Shown one piece after another: positions 42,859 to 51,816 of a stretch of 64,000 nucleotides of DNA. Origin of the DNA: Haloarcula halophila (lineage in GTDB: Archaea > Halobacteriota > Halobacteria > Halobacteriales > Haloarculaceae); NCBI RefSeq assembly GCF_029278565.1, contig NZ_CP119559.1, positions 2,974,665 to 3,038,664 on the forward strand, written 5' to 3'. Position 1 is the first letter of the stretch, and each line of letters opens with the position of its first letter. The notes beneath the pieces are model-generated. The model was not told the DNA's origin and did no database searches. It saw only the letters and a program-made list of their open reading frames with translations. Position numbers and translations under genes: made by a program.

Positions 42859-43331
42859 CCCCAGACGTCGACCACTTCGATTTCGAACACCAGCGTCTTT
42901 CCGGCGAGTTCGTGGTTGAAGTCGACTTCGACGGCGTCGTCGCGGATGGCGGTCACGTCGCCGTGCAGGTCGTTCTCCGCGTGAACGTGCATCCCGACCT
43001 CCGGCTCCGTACCGACCATCGCCTCGAACGTGGCGGTATCGTACTCCCTGATCTTCTCGGATTCGACCGGTCCGTAGGCGTCCCCGGGGTCGACCGTGAT
43101 CGTGGCTTCTTCGCCCTCGCTGCGGCCAACGAGTGCGTCGTCGAGCCCGGCGATCACGTCCCGGTTACCGACCCGAAAGGAGAGGGCTTTGTAGCTGTCG
43201 GGATCGGCGTCCTGTGCCTCGGCCAGCCCGTGTTCCGCTGCGACCTCGTACCGGGAGGTGTCGAAGATCGTCCCGTCCTCGAACCGCCCGACGTACTCGA
43301 TGGTGACGCCGTCGCCCGCTTCGATGGTCAT
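42855..43331 (-). CDS. slyD: FKBP-type peptidyl-prolyl isomerase, SlyD-like
   Basis: A 158-residue protein from ATG 43331. The FKBP core is split (GDGVTIEYVGRFEDGTIFDTS, by segments; VIAGLDDALVGRSEGE), with the insert-in-flap domain about residues 75-125 (GDAYGPVESEKI, GMHVHAEND), as in SlyD. It helps proteins fold by isomerising prolyl bonds in the cytoplasm. No His-rich metal tail is present. The region upstream (about 200 bases) holds no gene. Confidence 0.88.
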   Translation of the reverse strand: MTIEAGDGVTIEYVGRFEDGTIFDTSRYEVAAEHGLAEAQDADPDSYKALSFRVGNRDVIAGLDDALVGRSEGEEATITVDPGDAYGPVESEKIREYDTATFEAMVGTEPEVGMHVHAENDLHGDVTAIRDDAVEVDFNHELAGKTLVFEIEVVDVWG

Positions 43332-43537
43332 GGGTGGATCTGTGGCGACCAACGGGATAAACGTCCCGTCGAACGCCGGTCCCGGAGACGTTTGCGGTAG
43401 CAGACGAGTCGATCCACACACCGCCGAAGGTGAACTGTTCGGCCCGTCTCTGGCTCTCCGTTCAGCTACCGGGTTGGGATCCCAACCGGATCGCAGGGTC
43501 GTGCAACTGTATCGACGCGAGAGTGTCTCCCGTTCCG

Positions 43538-44254
43538 CTACGCCTGTTGGAGAACGCTGTAGCGGGCATAGATAGGCGCTTCCGACTGGACCGACTGGTC
43601 GTCGAGACGGTAGGTCACGCCGACGGTCGCGGGTGTGACTGCAACGAGTCGGTCGAAGGTAACCGACGTCTCACTGACGATCTCGCCCTCACGGTCCAGA
43701 ACCGTCTCTACCGAGACGAAAGGCGCGAGATCCGTCCCGTCGACACTGCTCGTGATCCCGCTACCGACCTCGTCGGTCCCGAGCGCCCCGTTCGCGTGCT
43801 CCGCAGCAGCGCGGGCCGCGGCCGTGAACGCCTCCGTCCGAGCCCACTGCTCGAACGGGACCGTCTCGTACACTGGTTCCCGTTCCGGCTTCGCACCCTC
43901 CTTGACTTCCTCGTGGTTCGTGTGCTTCCAGGCAGCGACGTACCGTACCGCGTGCTCCGATTCGACGTACTCGACGTTCTCGTCGGTCTCGACGACCTCG
44001 GTCGTCACTTCGGCATCGCTCTCACCGCGCGTCGGACCCCGTGAATCCGAGAGCGTCGGCTGATCGTCCGTCGTGGCTTCGGTCGACACGGCTGTCTCCG
44101 TGGGTGAATCTGTCGATGACGGCGACTGTTCTGTTCGGGCCTGGGGAGTCGCTGTCGGTTCCGGCGCTTGCGATCCGCCTGGCGCACTCGCGAGGCATCC
44201 ACCGAGAGACGGGACGGCAGCACCGACAGCGGCGAGGAGGGCACGGCGATTCAT
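43538..44254 (-). CDS. Putative Tat lipoprotein
   Basis: A 238-residue secreted protein. The N-terminus MNRRALLAAVGAAVPSLGGC has an RR pair and a lipobox ending in Cys20. A Thr/Ser/Glu-rich linker (residues 22-80) leads to a globular domain with no known motif (E-H-A-V-R-Y-V-A-A-W-K-H-T near 110). It is anchored to the outer face of the membrane. It shares its control region with the divergent siderophore-binding gene and may be co-regulated by iron. Confidence 0.72.
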   Translation of the reverse strand: MNRRALLAAVGAAVPSLGGCLASAPGGSQAPEPTATPQARTEQSPSSTDSPTETAVSTEATTDDQPTLSDSRGPTRGESDAEVTTEVVETDENVEYVESEHAVRYVAAWKHTNHEEVKEGAKPEREPVYETVPFEQWARTEAFTAAARAAAEHANGALGTDEVGSGITSSVDGTDLAPFVSVETVLDREGEIVSETSVTFDRLVAVTPATVGVTYRLDDQSVQSEAPIYARYSVLQQA

Positions 44255-44311
44255 ACGCGAACTTCGTGACGATTCCGGTAAGGCTCTTGTGGAGGGGCCG
44301 CTCGTCTATTA

Positions 44312-44326
44312 TTTGGCTGGCCTAAA
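44312..44326 (+). promoter_or_regulatory. Imperfect iron-box (DtxR/IdeR-like), site 1
   Basis: TTTGGCTGGCCTAAA keeps the right half-site GCCTAAA of the perfect palindrome found upstream of the second binding-protein gene. It lies just upstream of the presumed TATA element of the first one. Confidence 0.5.
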
Positions 44327-44339
44327 ATCCGGAAGCGAC

Positions 44340-44346
44340 TTATACC
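44340..44346 (+). promoter_or_regulatory. TATA-like element of siderophore-binding gene 1
   Basis: TTATACC centred about 25 bases before ATG 44367 fits a leaderless haloarchaeal promoter. Confidence 0.5.
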
Positions 44347-44350
44347 TGCA

Positions 44351-44364
44351 CTAGGCTTGCCAAA
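44351..44364 (+). promoter_or_regulatory. Imperfect iron-box, site 2, at the start site
   Basis: CTAGGCTTGCCAAA resembles TAGGCTAGCCTAA with two changes and lies at the expected transcription start, where a bound repressor would block initiation. Confidence 0.45.
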
Positions 44365-44366
44365 CT

Positions 44367-45605
44367 ATGGACTTTCTCGACGATGCAAACGAACTGACGC
44401 GGCGGAACTACGTCGCTGGTGGCAGTGCGCTGCTGGGCAGCGCACTCCTCGCAGGCTGTACGGGCAGCAGTGGGGATTCCGCTCCCGACGCGTCCGCTGA
44501 GACGGAGGGGACTCCCGAAACGGACCAGACCGCGACGCCTGGGACCACAGCGACGGCTGACGGCTCCTACACCGCGACGCTGTCACCGGTCGGCGAGGTC
44601 GAGTTCGATTCGGTACCGGAGAACGTCCTCACGATCTACAACCAGTACCCGGATATGTTGGTCGCGCTCGGCCACGCCGACGCCGTCAATTCGATGTTCG
44701 TCCCCGATATGGCCGGCCCGACGATGAACCACTACTACGAACGGCTCGACGGCGTCTCGTTCGACTGGGAGGGGCTCCCGAACCCGTTCAACAACTTCAC
44801 GAAGGAGTTCTTCTACGGTCTCGACAGCGACGTTCACCTTCTGGACTCCGCGTGGGCGCTCACGCAGGACAACTGGAGCAGGAGTGACATCGAGGAGATC
44901 TCCGAGACGCTCGGCCCGTTCTTCGGGAATTTCTACAGCGGTACAAACGATACCCCGCCGGAGTCCTACAGCGGCCAGTACGAGTACTACACGCTGTGGG
45001 AACTCTTCGGACGTGTCGCCGACGTCTTTCAGGAGCGTGACCGATACCAGCGGCTCAAAACAATCCACGAGGATCTCCTCGCGACGATCGAGTCGAACCT
45101 CCCACCCGAATCGGACCGACCGACTGCCGTCCGTGTCACCCTCGGTGACGGACAGTTCTGGACGTACCACTTGAACCGTCCGGGGTTCTGGCTCGCCGAC
45201 ACCCGCCCGCTCGCTGCCACCGACGCATTCGGCAGTGCGGAGTGGGACGGGCTCTGGGGCTCTGTCGGCTACGAGACGATGCTCGAGGCTGATCCCGATG
45301 TCGTCCTCCATCTCTGGGGGATGACGCCGCGCTACGACATGGCGACTGTCCGGGAGACGCTGACCTCTCATCCGGTCGGGCAGGAACTGACCGCCGTCCA
45401 GAACGACCGTGTCCACGCACAGGGGATGCGCTACCAAGGGCCGATCATGAACCTCTTCCAGATCGAGATGACCGCGAAACAGCTCTATCCCGATATCTTC
45501 GGCGAGTGGCCCGCCTACGAAGACGGCAACCACTATCCCGAATTCCCGGAGGACGAACAACTGTTCGACCGGGATCGGGTCGCGAGCATCGTCACCGGGA
45601 ACTGA
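44367..45605 (+). CDS. Iron-siderophore-type ABC substrate-binding lipoprotein 1
   Basis: A 412-residue secreted protein. TRRNYVAGGSALLGSALLAGC combines a twin-arginine signal with a lipobox (Cys31), so it is exported folded and lipid-anchored. The mature domain (VGEVEFDSVPENVLTIYNQY, then DMLVALGHADAV, EADPDVVLHLWGM) is the FhuD/BtuF type that binds iron chelates or cobalamin. The neighbour at 45685 is a close paralogue. Neither the permease nor ATPase is in the window. Iron-box-like sites in its promoter suggest repression by iron. Confidence 0.85.
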   Translation: MDFLDDANELTRRNYVAGGSALLGSALLAGCTGSSGDSAPDASAETEGTPETDQTATPGTTATADGSYTATLSPVGEVEFDSVPENVLTIYNQYPDMLVALGHADAVNSMFVPDMAGPTMNHYYERLDGVSFDWEGLPNPFNNFTKEFFYGLDSDVHLLDSAWALTQDNWSRSDIEEISETLGPFFGNFYSGTNDTPPESYSGQYEYYTLWELFGRVADVFQERDRYQRLKTIHEDLLATIESNLPPESDRPTAVRVTLGDGQFWTYHLNRPGFWLADTRPLAATDAFGSAEWDGLWGSVGYETMLEADPDVVLHLWGMTPRYDMATVRETLTSHPVGQELTAVQNDRVHAQGMRYQGPIMNLFQIEMTAKQLYPDIFGEWPAYEDGNHYPEFPEDEQLFDRDRVASIVTGN

Positions 45606-45665
45606 ACGGCGACCGTGCCACAGCAGTGAGTCCGGTCGGCCGAAGAACCGAAGCAGTTATCAATA

Positions 45666-45681
45666 TTTAGGCTAGCCTAAA
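45666..45681 (+). promoter_or_regulatory. Perfect palindromic iron-box (DtxR/IdeR-like)
   Basis: TTTAGGCTAGCCTAAA is a perfect 16-base palindrome ending three bases before ATG 45685. It closely resembles the TTAGGTTAGSCTAACCTAA core bound by DtxR/IdeR iron regulators, whose haloarchaeal relatives control iron uptake. Confidence 0.65.
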
Positions 45682-45684
45682 AAC

Positions 45685-46908
45685 ATGGGAGCCGATGAGT
45701 GCAGTCACGAAGGGCCGACGCGGCGGGACTACGTAAAGTATAGCGGAGCGATCGTCGGCAGCGCGCTGCTCGGCGGTTGTTCGAGTACCACCAGCGAATC
45801 GGGATCGGGATCGACATCGACTGAGACGCCGACAACTGGGACGCCCGCGTCTGAAGACGGATCGTATTCGGTGACGATGGCCCCGATGGGGACGGTCACG
45901 TTTGAGACGGTTCCACAGAACGTCTTGGCGAGTTCGACGGCCACGATCGATATCACGGCGGCGCTCGGTCACGGAACTGCGGTACAATCAACGACACGTC
46001 CGTCGACCTCCGTTCCTGCGCTGGAATTCTACTACTCCACGCTGGACACTACAACTGACTGGATCGATTTCACGGATGCTGGGGGTTACAGCAAGGAGAC
46101 ACTGTACGAACTGGATAGTGATGCCCACTTCCTCGATCCATCGTACGTCGATTCACTCGACGGATGGAACAGGTCCGATATCGAAGAGGTCGAGGGGAAC
46201 GTCGGGCCGTTTTTCGGTAACTTGTACAGCCGAAAGCACCGTCAACCGCCCGAATCCTGGCGGGATTCGTATCAGTACTACACGGTCTGGGAACTCACCG
46301 AAAAGTACGCCGAACTGTTACAGGAACGGGAGCGCTTCGAGCAACTGTTCGCTCTCAAAGAGACCCTTCTGAGCGACATCCGATCGAACCTCCCGTCACC
46401 GAACGACCGACCGACAGTCGGTATGGTGTACCCCCGGCTGTCGGAAGATTCGTTCTACGTCCACAAACTCAACCAGCCAGGGTACTTTTTCGCACACACT
46501 CGCCCGTTGGGCGCCGGTGACGTATTCACGGACATCGAGACCGACGAATACGGTGGGAAACTCATCGACTACGAAGCGATGCTCGATGCCGACCCGGACG
46601 TCATCATCATGAACCACGGCATCTCCTCGTACTACGATGTCCCCGAGACGAAACAGGCCATCCGTGATCACAGCGTGGGAGCGGAACTGACCGCCGTCCA
46701 GAACGATCGTCTCTACGGGTCCGGCAACCCACGGCAGGGTCCGCTGATGAACCTCTTCCAGTTGGAGATGACCGCGAAACAATTCTATCCGGACCGGTTC
46801 GGCGAGTGGCCGGGGTACGTCGCTGGAGAACCCTACCCGGACATCCCCGAGGACGAACGGCTGTTCGACCGCCAGAAGCTCGCAGCCATCGTCAACGGGG
46901 AGTTCTAA
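45685..46908 (+). CDS. Iron-siderophore-type ABC substrate-binding lipoprotein 2
   Basis: A 407-residue paralogue of the preceding protein with the same design: TRRDYVKYSGAIVGSALLGGC (twin-arginine plus lipobox), a Ser/Thr-rich linker, then the FhuD/BtuF-like domain (DADPDVIIMNHGISSYYDV and QNDRLYGSGN). Both share long blocks such as GPLMNLFQLEMTAKQ. Codons here are visibly less GC-rich than in copy 1, suggesting separate histories. Different chelates may be recognised by each. It has its own promoter with a perfect iron-box at the start site. Confidence 0.85.
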   Translation: MGADECSHEGPTRRDYVKYSGAIVGSALLGGCSSTTSESGSGSTSTETPTTGTPASEDGSYSVTMAPMGTVTFETVPQNVLASSTATIDITAALGHGTAVQSTTRPSTSVPALEFYYSTLDTTTDWIDFTDAGGYSKETLYELDSDAHFLDPSYVDSLDGWNRSDIEEVEGNVGPFFGNLYSRKHRQPPESWRDSYQYYTVWELTEKYAELLQERERFEQLFALKETLLSDIRSNLPSPNDRPTVGMVYPRLSEDSFYVHKLNQPGYFFAHTRPLGAGDVFTDIETDEYGGKLIDYEAMLDADPDVIIMNHGISSYYDVPETKQAIRDHSVGAELTAVQNDRLYGSGNPRQGPLMNLFQLEMTAKQFYPDRFGEWPGYVAGEPYPDIPEDERLFDRQKLAAIVNGEF

Positions 46909-46990
46909 ACAGTCCCTCTCGTCCTCTACCCGAACGCATTGCCCACTGATCGAGGCGATTCTTTTTCACTGACAGCCATCTCTTTTACCC

Positions 46991-47206
46991 ATGGATTGGC
47001 TCACCGCGTACAATGGCGTCCCCATCCGTGTTGCCCTGTACCTCTTGATTTTCTGGCCGACAGTCGGTTACTATATCTATAGCGACGCCACGAAGCGTAG
47101 TCTATCACTGCCGAAAGCTCGGGGTGTTGCATACGGGGCTCTCGGGTTAGTCGGTCTAGTGATATATCTGTCTCAGAGAGCGAGGAGCGAGGAAGACTCC
47201 GCGTGA
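46991..47206 (+). CDS. Small membrane protein, two helices
   Basis: A 71-residue protein (MDWLTAYNGVPIRVALYLL...). Two hydrophobic segments (about 12-32 and 44-60) and an acidic end (RARSEEDSA). TCTTTTACCC directly precedes the ATG, and a CTTTTTCAC element lies about 25 bases further up. No family recognised. It marks the left edge of the lower-GC island, and its end overlaps the convergent Orc1/Cdc6 fragment. Confidence 0.6.
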   Translation: MDWLTAYNGVPIRVALYLLIFWPTVGYYIYSDATKRSLSLPKARGVAYGALGLVGLVIYLSQRARSEEDSA

Positions 47207-47869
47207 CTCAGCCGTCCGAGGATCCTCACTTGGCAGAGGACTCCAGCTCAGCAACGGTCTCTCCTCAATCACATCTGTCGTCAGCCGCTCATCATCGTGG
47301 TCCTGGACGTGCTTGACCCCGCGACGCAACAGCGCGAGCCCGTGTCGAGCGTCACCGGCTGCTAGATCGGCGACAAACGGCACCACGTCGTCGACCTGCG
47401 ACCCCACCAACCCCTGGGCAACCCGGCTCGCAAGGCTATCACACAACTCCTCGTGACTGTACTTGTCCAGATGGATCGTCGCGGCCGACCGCATCCGTGA
47501 GGTCGCCTGCCCTGACAGCGCCGAGAACCACTCATCCTCGTCGGTTGTGATCGCTACTACCGACACGTTCGAGACCTCCGCCAGCGCCAGCAGCGCGCTC
47601 TCGTCGACGACGCTCACCTCGTCGAGGATGACCACGACCTGATCGTCGTAGTTCCGGAGCCGCCGAACCGCCTCGACGGCCGGCGTCCCCTCACGCCGGA
47701 GGTCAGCACCGAGGTCGGCGTCCCGAACTGCTTCGTGCAAGACACCGGTCCGAGAGTTGACCGAGAGACAGTTCACGTAAGCCCAACGAATCCCGAGCCG
47801 TTCGAAGCAGCCGAAGAGTTCGTCGCCAGCCCACACGAGTGGGGCTTCCGTCGGTATCCCGTTGCACAC
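47156..47869 (-). CDS. Truncated Orc1/Cdc6-like AAA+ protein
   Basis: A 237-residue frame from GTG 47869. It matches the middle of haloarchaeal Orc1/Cdc6: W-A-Y-V-N-C-L-S near residue 30, Walker B VVVILDEVSVVDE near 80, sensor-type strand VSVVAITTDEDEW, then ATIHLDKYSHEELCDSL and AAGDARHGLALLRRGV. The Walker A region is missing and there is no C-terminal winged-helix domain; the last 40 residues look unrelated. It is therefore probably a non-functional fragment of an origin-binding protein from a mobile or island replicon. It is divergent from the chaperonin gene. Confidence 0.65.
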   Translation of the reverse strand: MCNGIPTEAPLVWAGDELFGCFERLGIRWAYVNCLSVNSRTGVLHEAVRDADLGADLRREGTPAVEAVRRLRNYDDQVVVILDEVSVVDESALLALAEVSNVSVVAITTDEDEWFSALSGQATSRMRSAATIHLDKYSHEELCDSLASRVAQGLVGSQVDDVVPFVADLAAGDARHGLALLRRGVKHVQDHDDERLTTDVIEERPLLSWSPLPSEDPRTAESRGVFLAPRSLRQIYH

Positions 47870-48029
47870 CTCAAATTACTGATTGGCCCGCCCTTGGCTC
47901 TCGAGAGTATCCTAAAGCGGTCCCACTAACCGCTGTGAATCCAAAAGAAAATGATAGTTCCCTGTAATTTTTTGTACCCTCGAAGCGATAGAATCGGTAG
48001 CAAGGCAGACGTCCGCGCCAACCCGACGT

Positions 48030-50696
48030 ATGGCTGAACGACATCGGTACGACCGACCCCTATTCATTCTATCCGAAGAGACGCGTCGCACGACCGACGA
48101 GACAGCCCAATCAAGCAATATCGCAGCCGGGACGGCCGTAGCAGAGGCAGTACGCACCACGCTTGGGCCAAATGGCATGGACAAGATGCTCGTCGACGAT
48201 GATGGCACGGTCGTTATCACGAACGACGGGCTCACGATTCTCGAGGAGATGGATATCGAGCATCCAGCGGCGCAGATGCTCGTTGAGGTAGCCGAAACGC
48301 AGGCTGACGAGATCGGTGACGGAACTACCACTGCCGTCACTCTCGCCGGTGAGTTACTGTCTCAGGCTGAAACCCTTCTGGACCAGGGTCTCCACCCCAC
48401 GACAATCGTCTCGGGATATCGACAGGCCGCCAGCCAAAGCGAACAGCTTCTCGAACGTATCGTGACTCACGTGGATACGACCGACAGGGCACCCCTTCGG
48501 CGTGTGGCCAGGACTGCCATGACTGGGAAGGGTGCCACAGCTGACCATTTGAGCGAGTTGGTCGCCCGTGCGGTCCAAACAGTGCAGGTGAATGGGGCAG
48601 TCGACTCCGACAGCATCCGGATCGAGACAACCAGTGGAACCAGTGAAGACTCTGAGCTACTCGAGGGCGTCGTGCTAGATGCGAGTCCAGCCCACGAGAC
48701 CATGCCAACCGCGGTCACAGACGCCAACGTCGCCCTGCTGGACACAGCCCTCGAAGTCCCTCAGACGGATTTGGATACCAAAATCACGGTTTCCGACCCG
48801 GATCAACTACAGGCCTTTCTCGATCAGGAAACTGCCCAACTCGAATCACGAGCCGAGGCACTGGTGGATGCCGGGGCGGATGTCGTTGTCTGTCAGGGTA
48901 TGATTGACCGATTGGCCCAGGCATATCTGGCCCAAGCGGGTCTGTTGGCAGTGAGCGATGTGGACCAAGCCGACCTCGAGAGCCTTTCGCAGGTAACGGG
49001 CGCTCGCATCGCCGGCGCGCCCACCGATATCGGGACTGAAGATCTAGGGTTCGCACGAAATATCGCACAGGAACAGTTCGGTGAGGCGGAGCGGCTCGTA
49101 GTCACGGGCGCTGCTGACGTTGCGACTGTTACGCTGCTGATCCGAGGGGGCACCGAACATGTCGTCACCGAACTCGAACGGGCCGTACAAGATGCCGTCT
49201 CGATGGTCGCCACAACAGTGGCGGATGAGCGGCTCCTCCCTGGTGGTGGTGCCGCAGCGACGGAACTCGCGATGGGTTTGCGTGAGTATGCTACGACTAT
49301 TGACAGGCAGGAGCAACAGGCCATCGAAGCCGTCGCCGCCGCCCTCGATACCATTCCGCAAACACTTGCCGAGAACGCAGGCAGTGACTCGATAGATACA
49401 CTTGTCGAACTCCGCACACAGCACGACGATGGGGTGCTCACCGCTGGGGTGGATGCTGGGACCGGCGAGGTTGTTGATATGGGGGCGGCTGGTGTCGTTC
49501 AGCCGCTCTCGGTACTCGTCCGGGCCATCGACTACGCTACCGAGGCCGCTGGGATGATTGTTCGCATCGACGATGTCATCAGTGCGGGCGAACAGCTCGA
49601 CATATCCGGTGCCCAGGGTGGTACAGCACAACCGGTCGGACAGGAGTCCGAAGAAGGCGTCCGGCAGGCCCGACAGCGAGCGACGAAGCCAGCGACTGCT
49701 GCTGTCGAAGCGCCCGACAAGGTGCTTCCGAACGATCCGTTTGATCTCGATATTCACGTCGACGGGGAGTTTGATACGCTCTCCGTCGTACTCCCCGAGG
49801 GCATCGATTACATAACCGATCCAGAGGAGATGCCGTCTGTGGAGGCGACTGGAGCAAGGTCACTTCAGGTCGAAACTACAGACGAGCGTGACGTCTTCCG
49901 GAAGCTGGAATGCGTGTATACGCGGCTCCCTGACTCACCCACAGCGTCTGTCGAAATCGAGATCAGGCTCAGAAGTAGCGAACAGGAAGTCAGAACGTAT
50001 ACTGAGTCTGTAACAATCCAACGGCCGGAGTTAGACACCCGGGTGTCAACGGTCGCCCGCAAATCTGACGAGGAGACTCGGGAATTGGCGATCGAGTTAC
50101 GTAACACCAGTCCTCTCCGGCTCGACGTAGATATCAAGGCCTTCGCCGATGGCCGCCCGGTTGCTGTCTACACCAGCCCAGTCAAGGAATTGGTTACCGG
50201 ATTCCTCAACATCGGACTCCACCGGTTGACTGCAGCGGAACTGGTTGCTGGACCGCTCATTGACGATGAGACGAAGCAGGCGACGCTATCCGACGCTGTC
50301 CGTTCCGTCGAACAAGCCCTGGCCGAGGGCACCGTCGATCCGCCAGAACCGTACGAGCAACCAGTCTTAGCCGATTTGCTGGAATCACTGCAATCGATGC
50401 TCAACAAAGACAATATGACGCCGCTGTCGGACTTCTACCCGGAGGTAATCAGGAGCGTCTTGCGGGTAGAAGGGCGTGAGTATCCAGCCGAATCGATCCG
50501 GCTTAACGAAATTGTCGACCAGTTTCGGCTACCGCCCGACACGTCGGAATTCGAGATTATGATCTGGTATTCGGATAGTGCCGGTAACCCGTACCCACCA
50601 CATAGCCACACGGTCACTATACCGGGGACAACCGACCGAGTTGAACCGCTCCGTATCGACCCACGAATTCGCGGAATCCACGCGGAGGAGGAATAA
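48030..50696 (+). CDS. Group II chaperonin (thermosome-like) with unknown C-terminal domain
   Basis: An 888-residue protein. Residues about 10-522 are a complete group II chaperonin subunit: [10 protein letters not shown] (45-54), GDGTTT (96-101), MTGKGA (164-169), the apical [12 protein letters not shown] (257-268), RGGTEHVV (372-379), Asp388 in the AVQDAV helix, LPGGGA (403-408) and GVVQPL (488-493). ATP-binding and hydrolysis residues look intact. Instead of the Gly/Met tail, it has a Gln/Ala/Arg-rich linker (523-566) and then about 320 residues I do not recognise, beta-rich first ([21 protein letters not shown] in part), ending IRGIHAEEE. Chaperonin C-termini point into the folding chamber, so the extension may fill it or be a tethered client. 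The next gene overlaps by one base. Confidence 0.85.
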   Translation: MAERHRYDRPLFILSEETRRTTDETAQSSNIAAGTAVAEAVRTTLGPNGMDKMLVDDDGTVVITNDGLTILEEMDIEHPAAQMLVEVAETQADEIGDGTTTAVTLAGELLSQAETLLDQGLHPTTIVSGYRQAASQSEQLLERIVTHVDTTDRAPLRRVARTAMTGKGATADHLSELVARAVQTVQVNGAVDSDSIRIETTSGTSEDSELLEGVVLDASPAHETMPTAVTDANVALLDTALEVPQTDLDTKITVSDPDQLQAFLDQETAQLESRAEALVDAGADVVVCQGMIDRLAQAYLAQAGLLAVSDVDQADLESLSQVTGARIAGAPTDIGTEDLGFARNIAQEQFGEAERLVVTGAADVATVTLLIRGGTEHVVTELERAVQDAVSMVATTVADERLLPGGGAAATELAMGLREYATTIDRQEQQAIEAVAAALDTIPQTLAENAGSDSIDTLVELRTQHDDGVLTAGVDAGTGEVVDMGAAGVVQPLSVLVRAIDYATEAAGMIVRIDDVISAGEQLDISGAQGGTAQPVGQESEEGVRQARQRATKPATAAVEAPDKVLPNDPFDLDIHVDGEFDTLSVVLPEGIDYITDPEEMPSVEATGARSLQVETTDERDVFRKLECVYTRLPDSPTASVEIEIRLRSSEQEVRTYTESVTIQRPELDTRVSTVARKSDEETRELAIELRNTSPLRLDVDIKAFADGRPVAVYTSPVKELVTGFLNIGLHRLTAAELVAGPLIDDETKQATLSDAVRSVEQALAEGTVDPPEPYEQPVLADLLESLQSMLNKDNMTPLSDFYPEVIRSVLRVEGREYPAESIRLNEIVDQFRLPPDTSEFEIMIWYSDSAGNPYPPHSHTVTIPGTTDRVEPLRIDPRIRGIHAEEE

Positions 50697-51601
50697 TGAC
50701 CGACGTCACCGGGACGGGGACACTTCGGGCGTCGACGGTGTTCAGACTGCTTGGTGATATCAAAGACTTGCTTGCCGACTTCCACCCTGAGCTGTACAGG
50801 GTCGCTATTCATGGTAAGCGGCTAACAGCCGAACTGGAGTTTACGGTCGAAATCTCACGGAGTGTACTCGATCGTGCTGGCAGCGCCATTACGCTGGAAA
50901 TCCCGGAGCAATACGAGTTCGAATACCTCCGCCGAGACGACCGGCTCGTCCATCCAAAGCCGTCGCCAGTCGATCCACCGACCACGAGCACATACCAGTG
51001 GAAAATCCCTGCGCCCGATCCCGGCGAGTATACGCTTGCCATCACCGGTCCGATCTCAGCGGAATTCTACGAGACGCTCGTGGAGACTGATGACCGGGAA
51101 CGGAAGACGATCAGGACCGAATACACCAACGAAGTCAGACTGAAATACACGCCACTTGCTGATACCGAAACCCTCATCGAGTGGTGTACCGGGACAACGG
51201 AGTTCGACAACCGGTATCTACTCAGAGAAGTACGAGAGCGTCTGGATGAAGTCGACTTGGACGAGGCATCCCTCTCCGACGACTGGACACACCCCGGTAG
51301 TGGGCAGTCTTACAGCGCTAACACCACGACGTCGGACGACGACGCAGTTGTCGAACTCGTTGATCAACTCCGAAACCGGGTGGAAGAAGGATATATAGAA
51401 GCTCACATCCAAGTCCCTGGTGACTACTTTGAATACGACGACACTACCTTCGAGCGCAACGAACTTGGACTGCCAAAGTCTTTCACAGTCACGGTCGTCA
51501 CTGATTTAGGAGACGAGTCGGTGGTTACCAGAGAGAAGGTCACCTTCGATAAGTCCGAGTTTTGGGACCATCTCGACACGACACTCGATGCAGTACGGTG
51601 A
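50696..51601 (+). CDS. Uncharacterised partner of the chaperonin fusion
   Basis: A 301-residue soluble protein with no signal peptide or membrane segment. Its ATG shares one base with the chaperonin stop (TAATG), so translation is coupled. It has helical (LLGDIKDLLADFHPE) and beta-rich stretches (ELEFTVEISRSVL, DPGEYTLAITGP, IEAHIQVPGDYFEY). The L-x-D-F-H-P-E stretch resembles S-D-F-Y-P-E-V in the chaperonin extension, and VVELVDQLRN resembles [10 protein letters not shown] there; the similarity is weak and may be chance. It may be a client, cap or toxin-like partner. No known family was recognised. Confidence 0.7.
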   Translation: MTDVTGTGTLRASTVFRLLGDIKDLLADFHPELYRVAIHGKRLTAELEFTVEISRSVLDRAGSAITLEIPEQYEFEYLRRDDRLVHPKPSPVDPPTTSTYQWKIPAPDPGEYTLAITGPISAEFYETLVETDDRERKTIRTEYTNEVRLKYTPLADTETLIEWCTGTTEFDNRYLLREVRERLDEVDLDEASLSDDWTHPGSGQSYSANTTTSDDDAVVELVDQLRNRVEEGYIEAHIQVPGDYFEYDDTTFERNELGLPKSFTVTVVTDLGDESVVTREKVTFDKSEFWDHLDTTLDAVR

Positions 51602-51816
51602 CTGCGTTGAATAATATCGGAGATACTCCCGGCGATCATAAATCACTGTTTACCTGTACGTTCTAAATACTACAGAATATCGAAGCGAAACGTAGGTGGA
51701 CAACTCCTGCAGTAGTCAACACCGTTACAGACGGACCTTCGAGAGAGTGACACGCAGATAGTCAACACTACCATCACTGCTTATGAACTTGTCAATCGGA
51801 CCAGAACGCCCACCCG

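Noticed and set aside
46900..47260. Second copy of the tRNA-Met 3' end as att site at the left island edge
   Set aside because: No match to the T-arm/acceptor sequence was found by eye; an exact-match search is needed to be sure.
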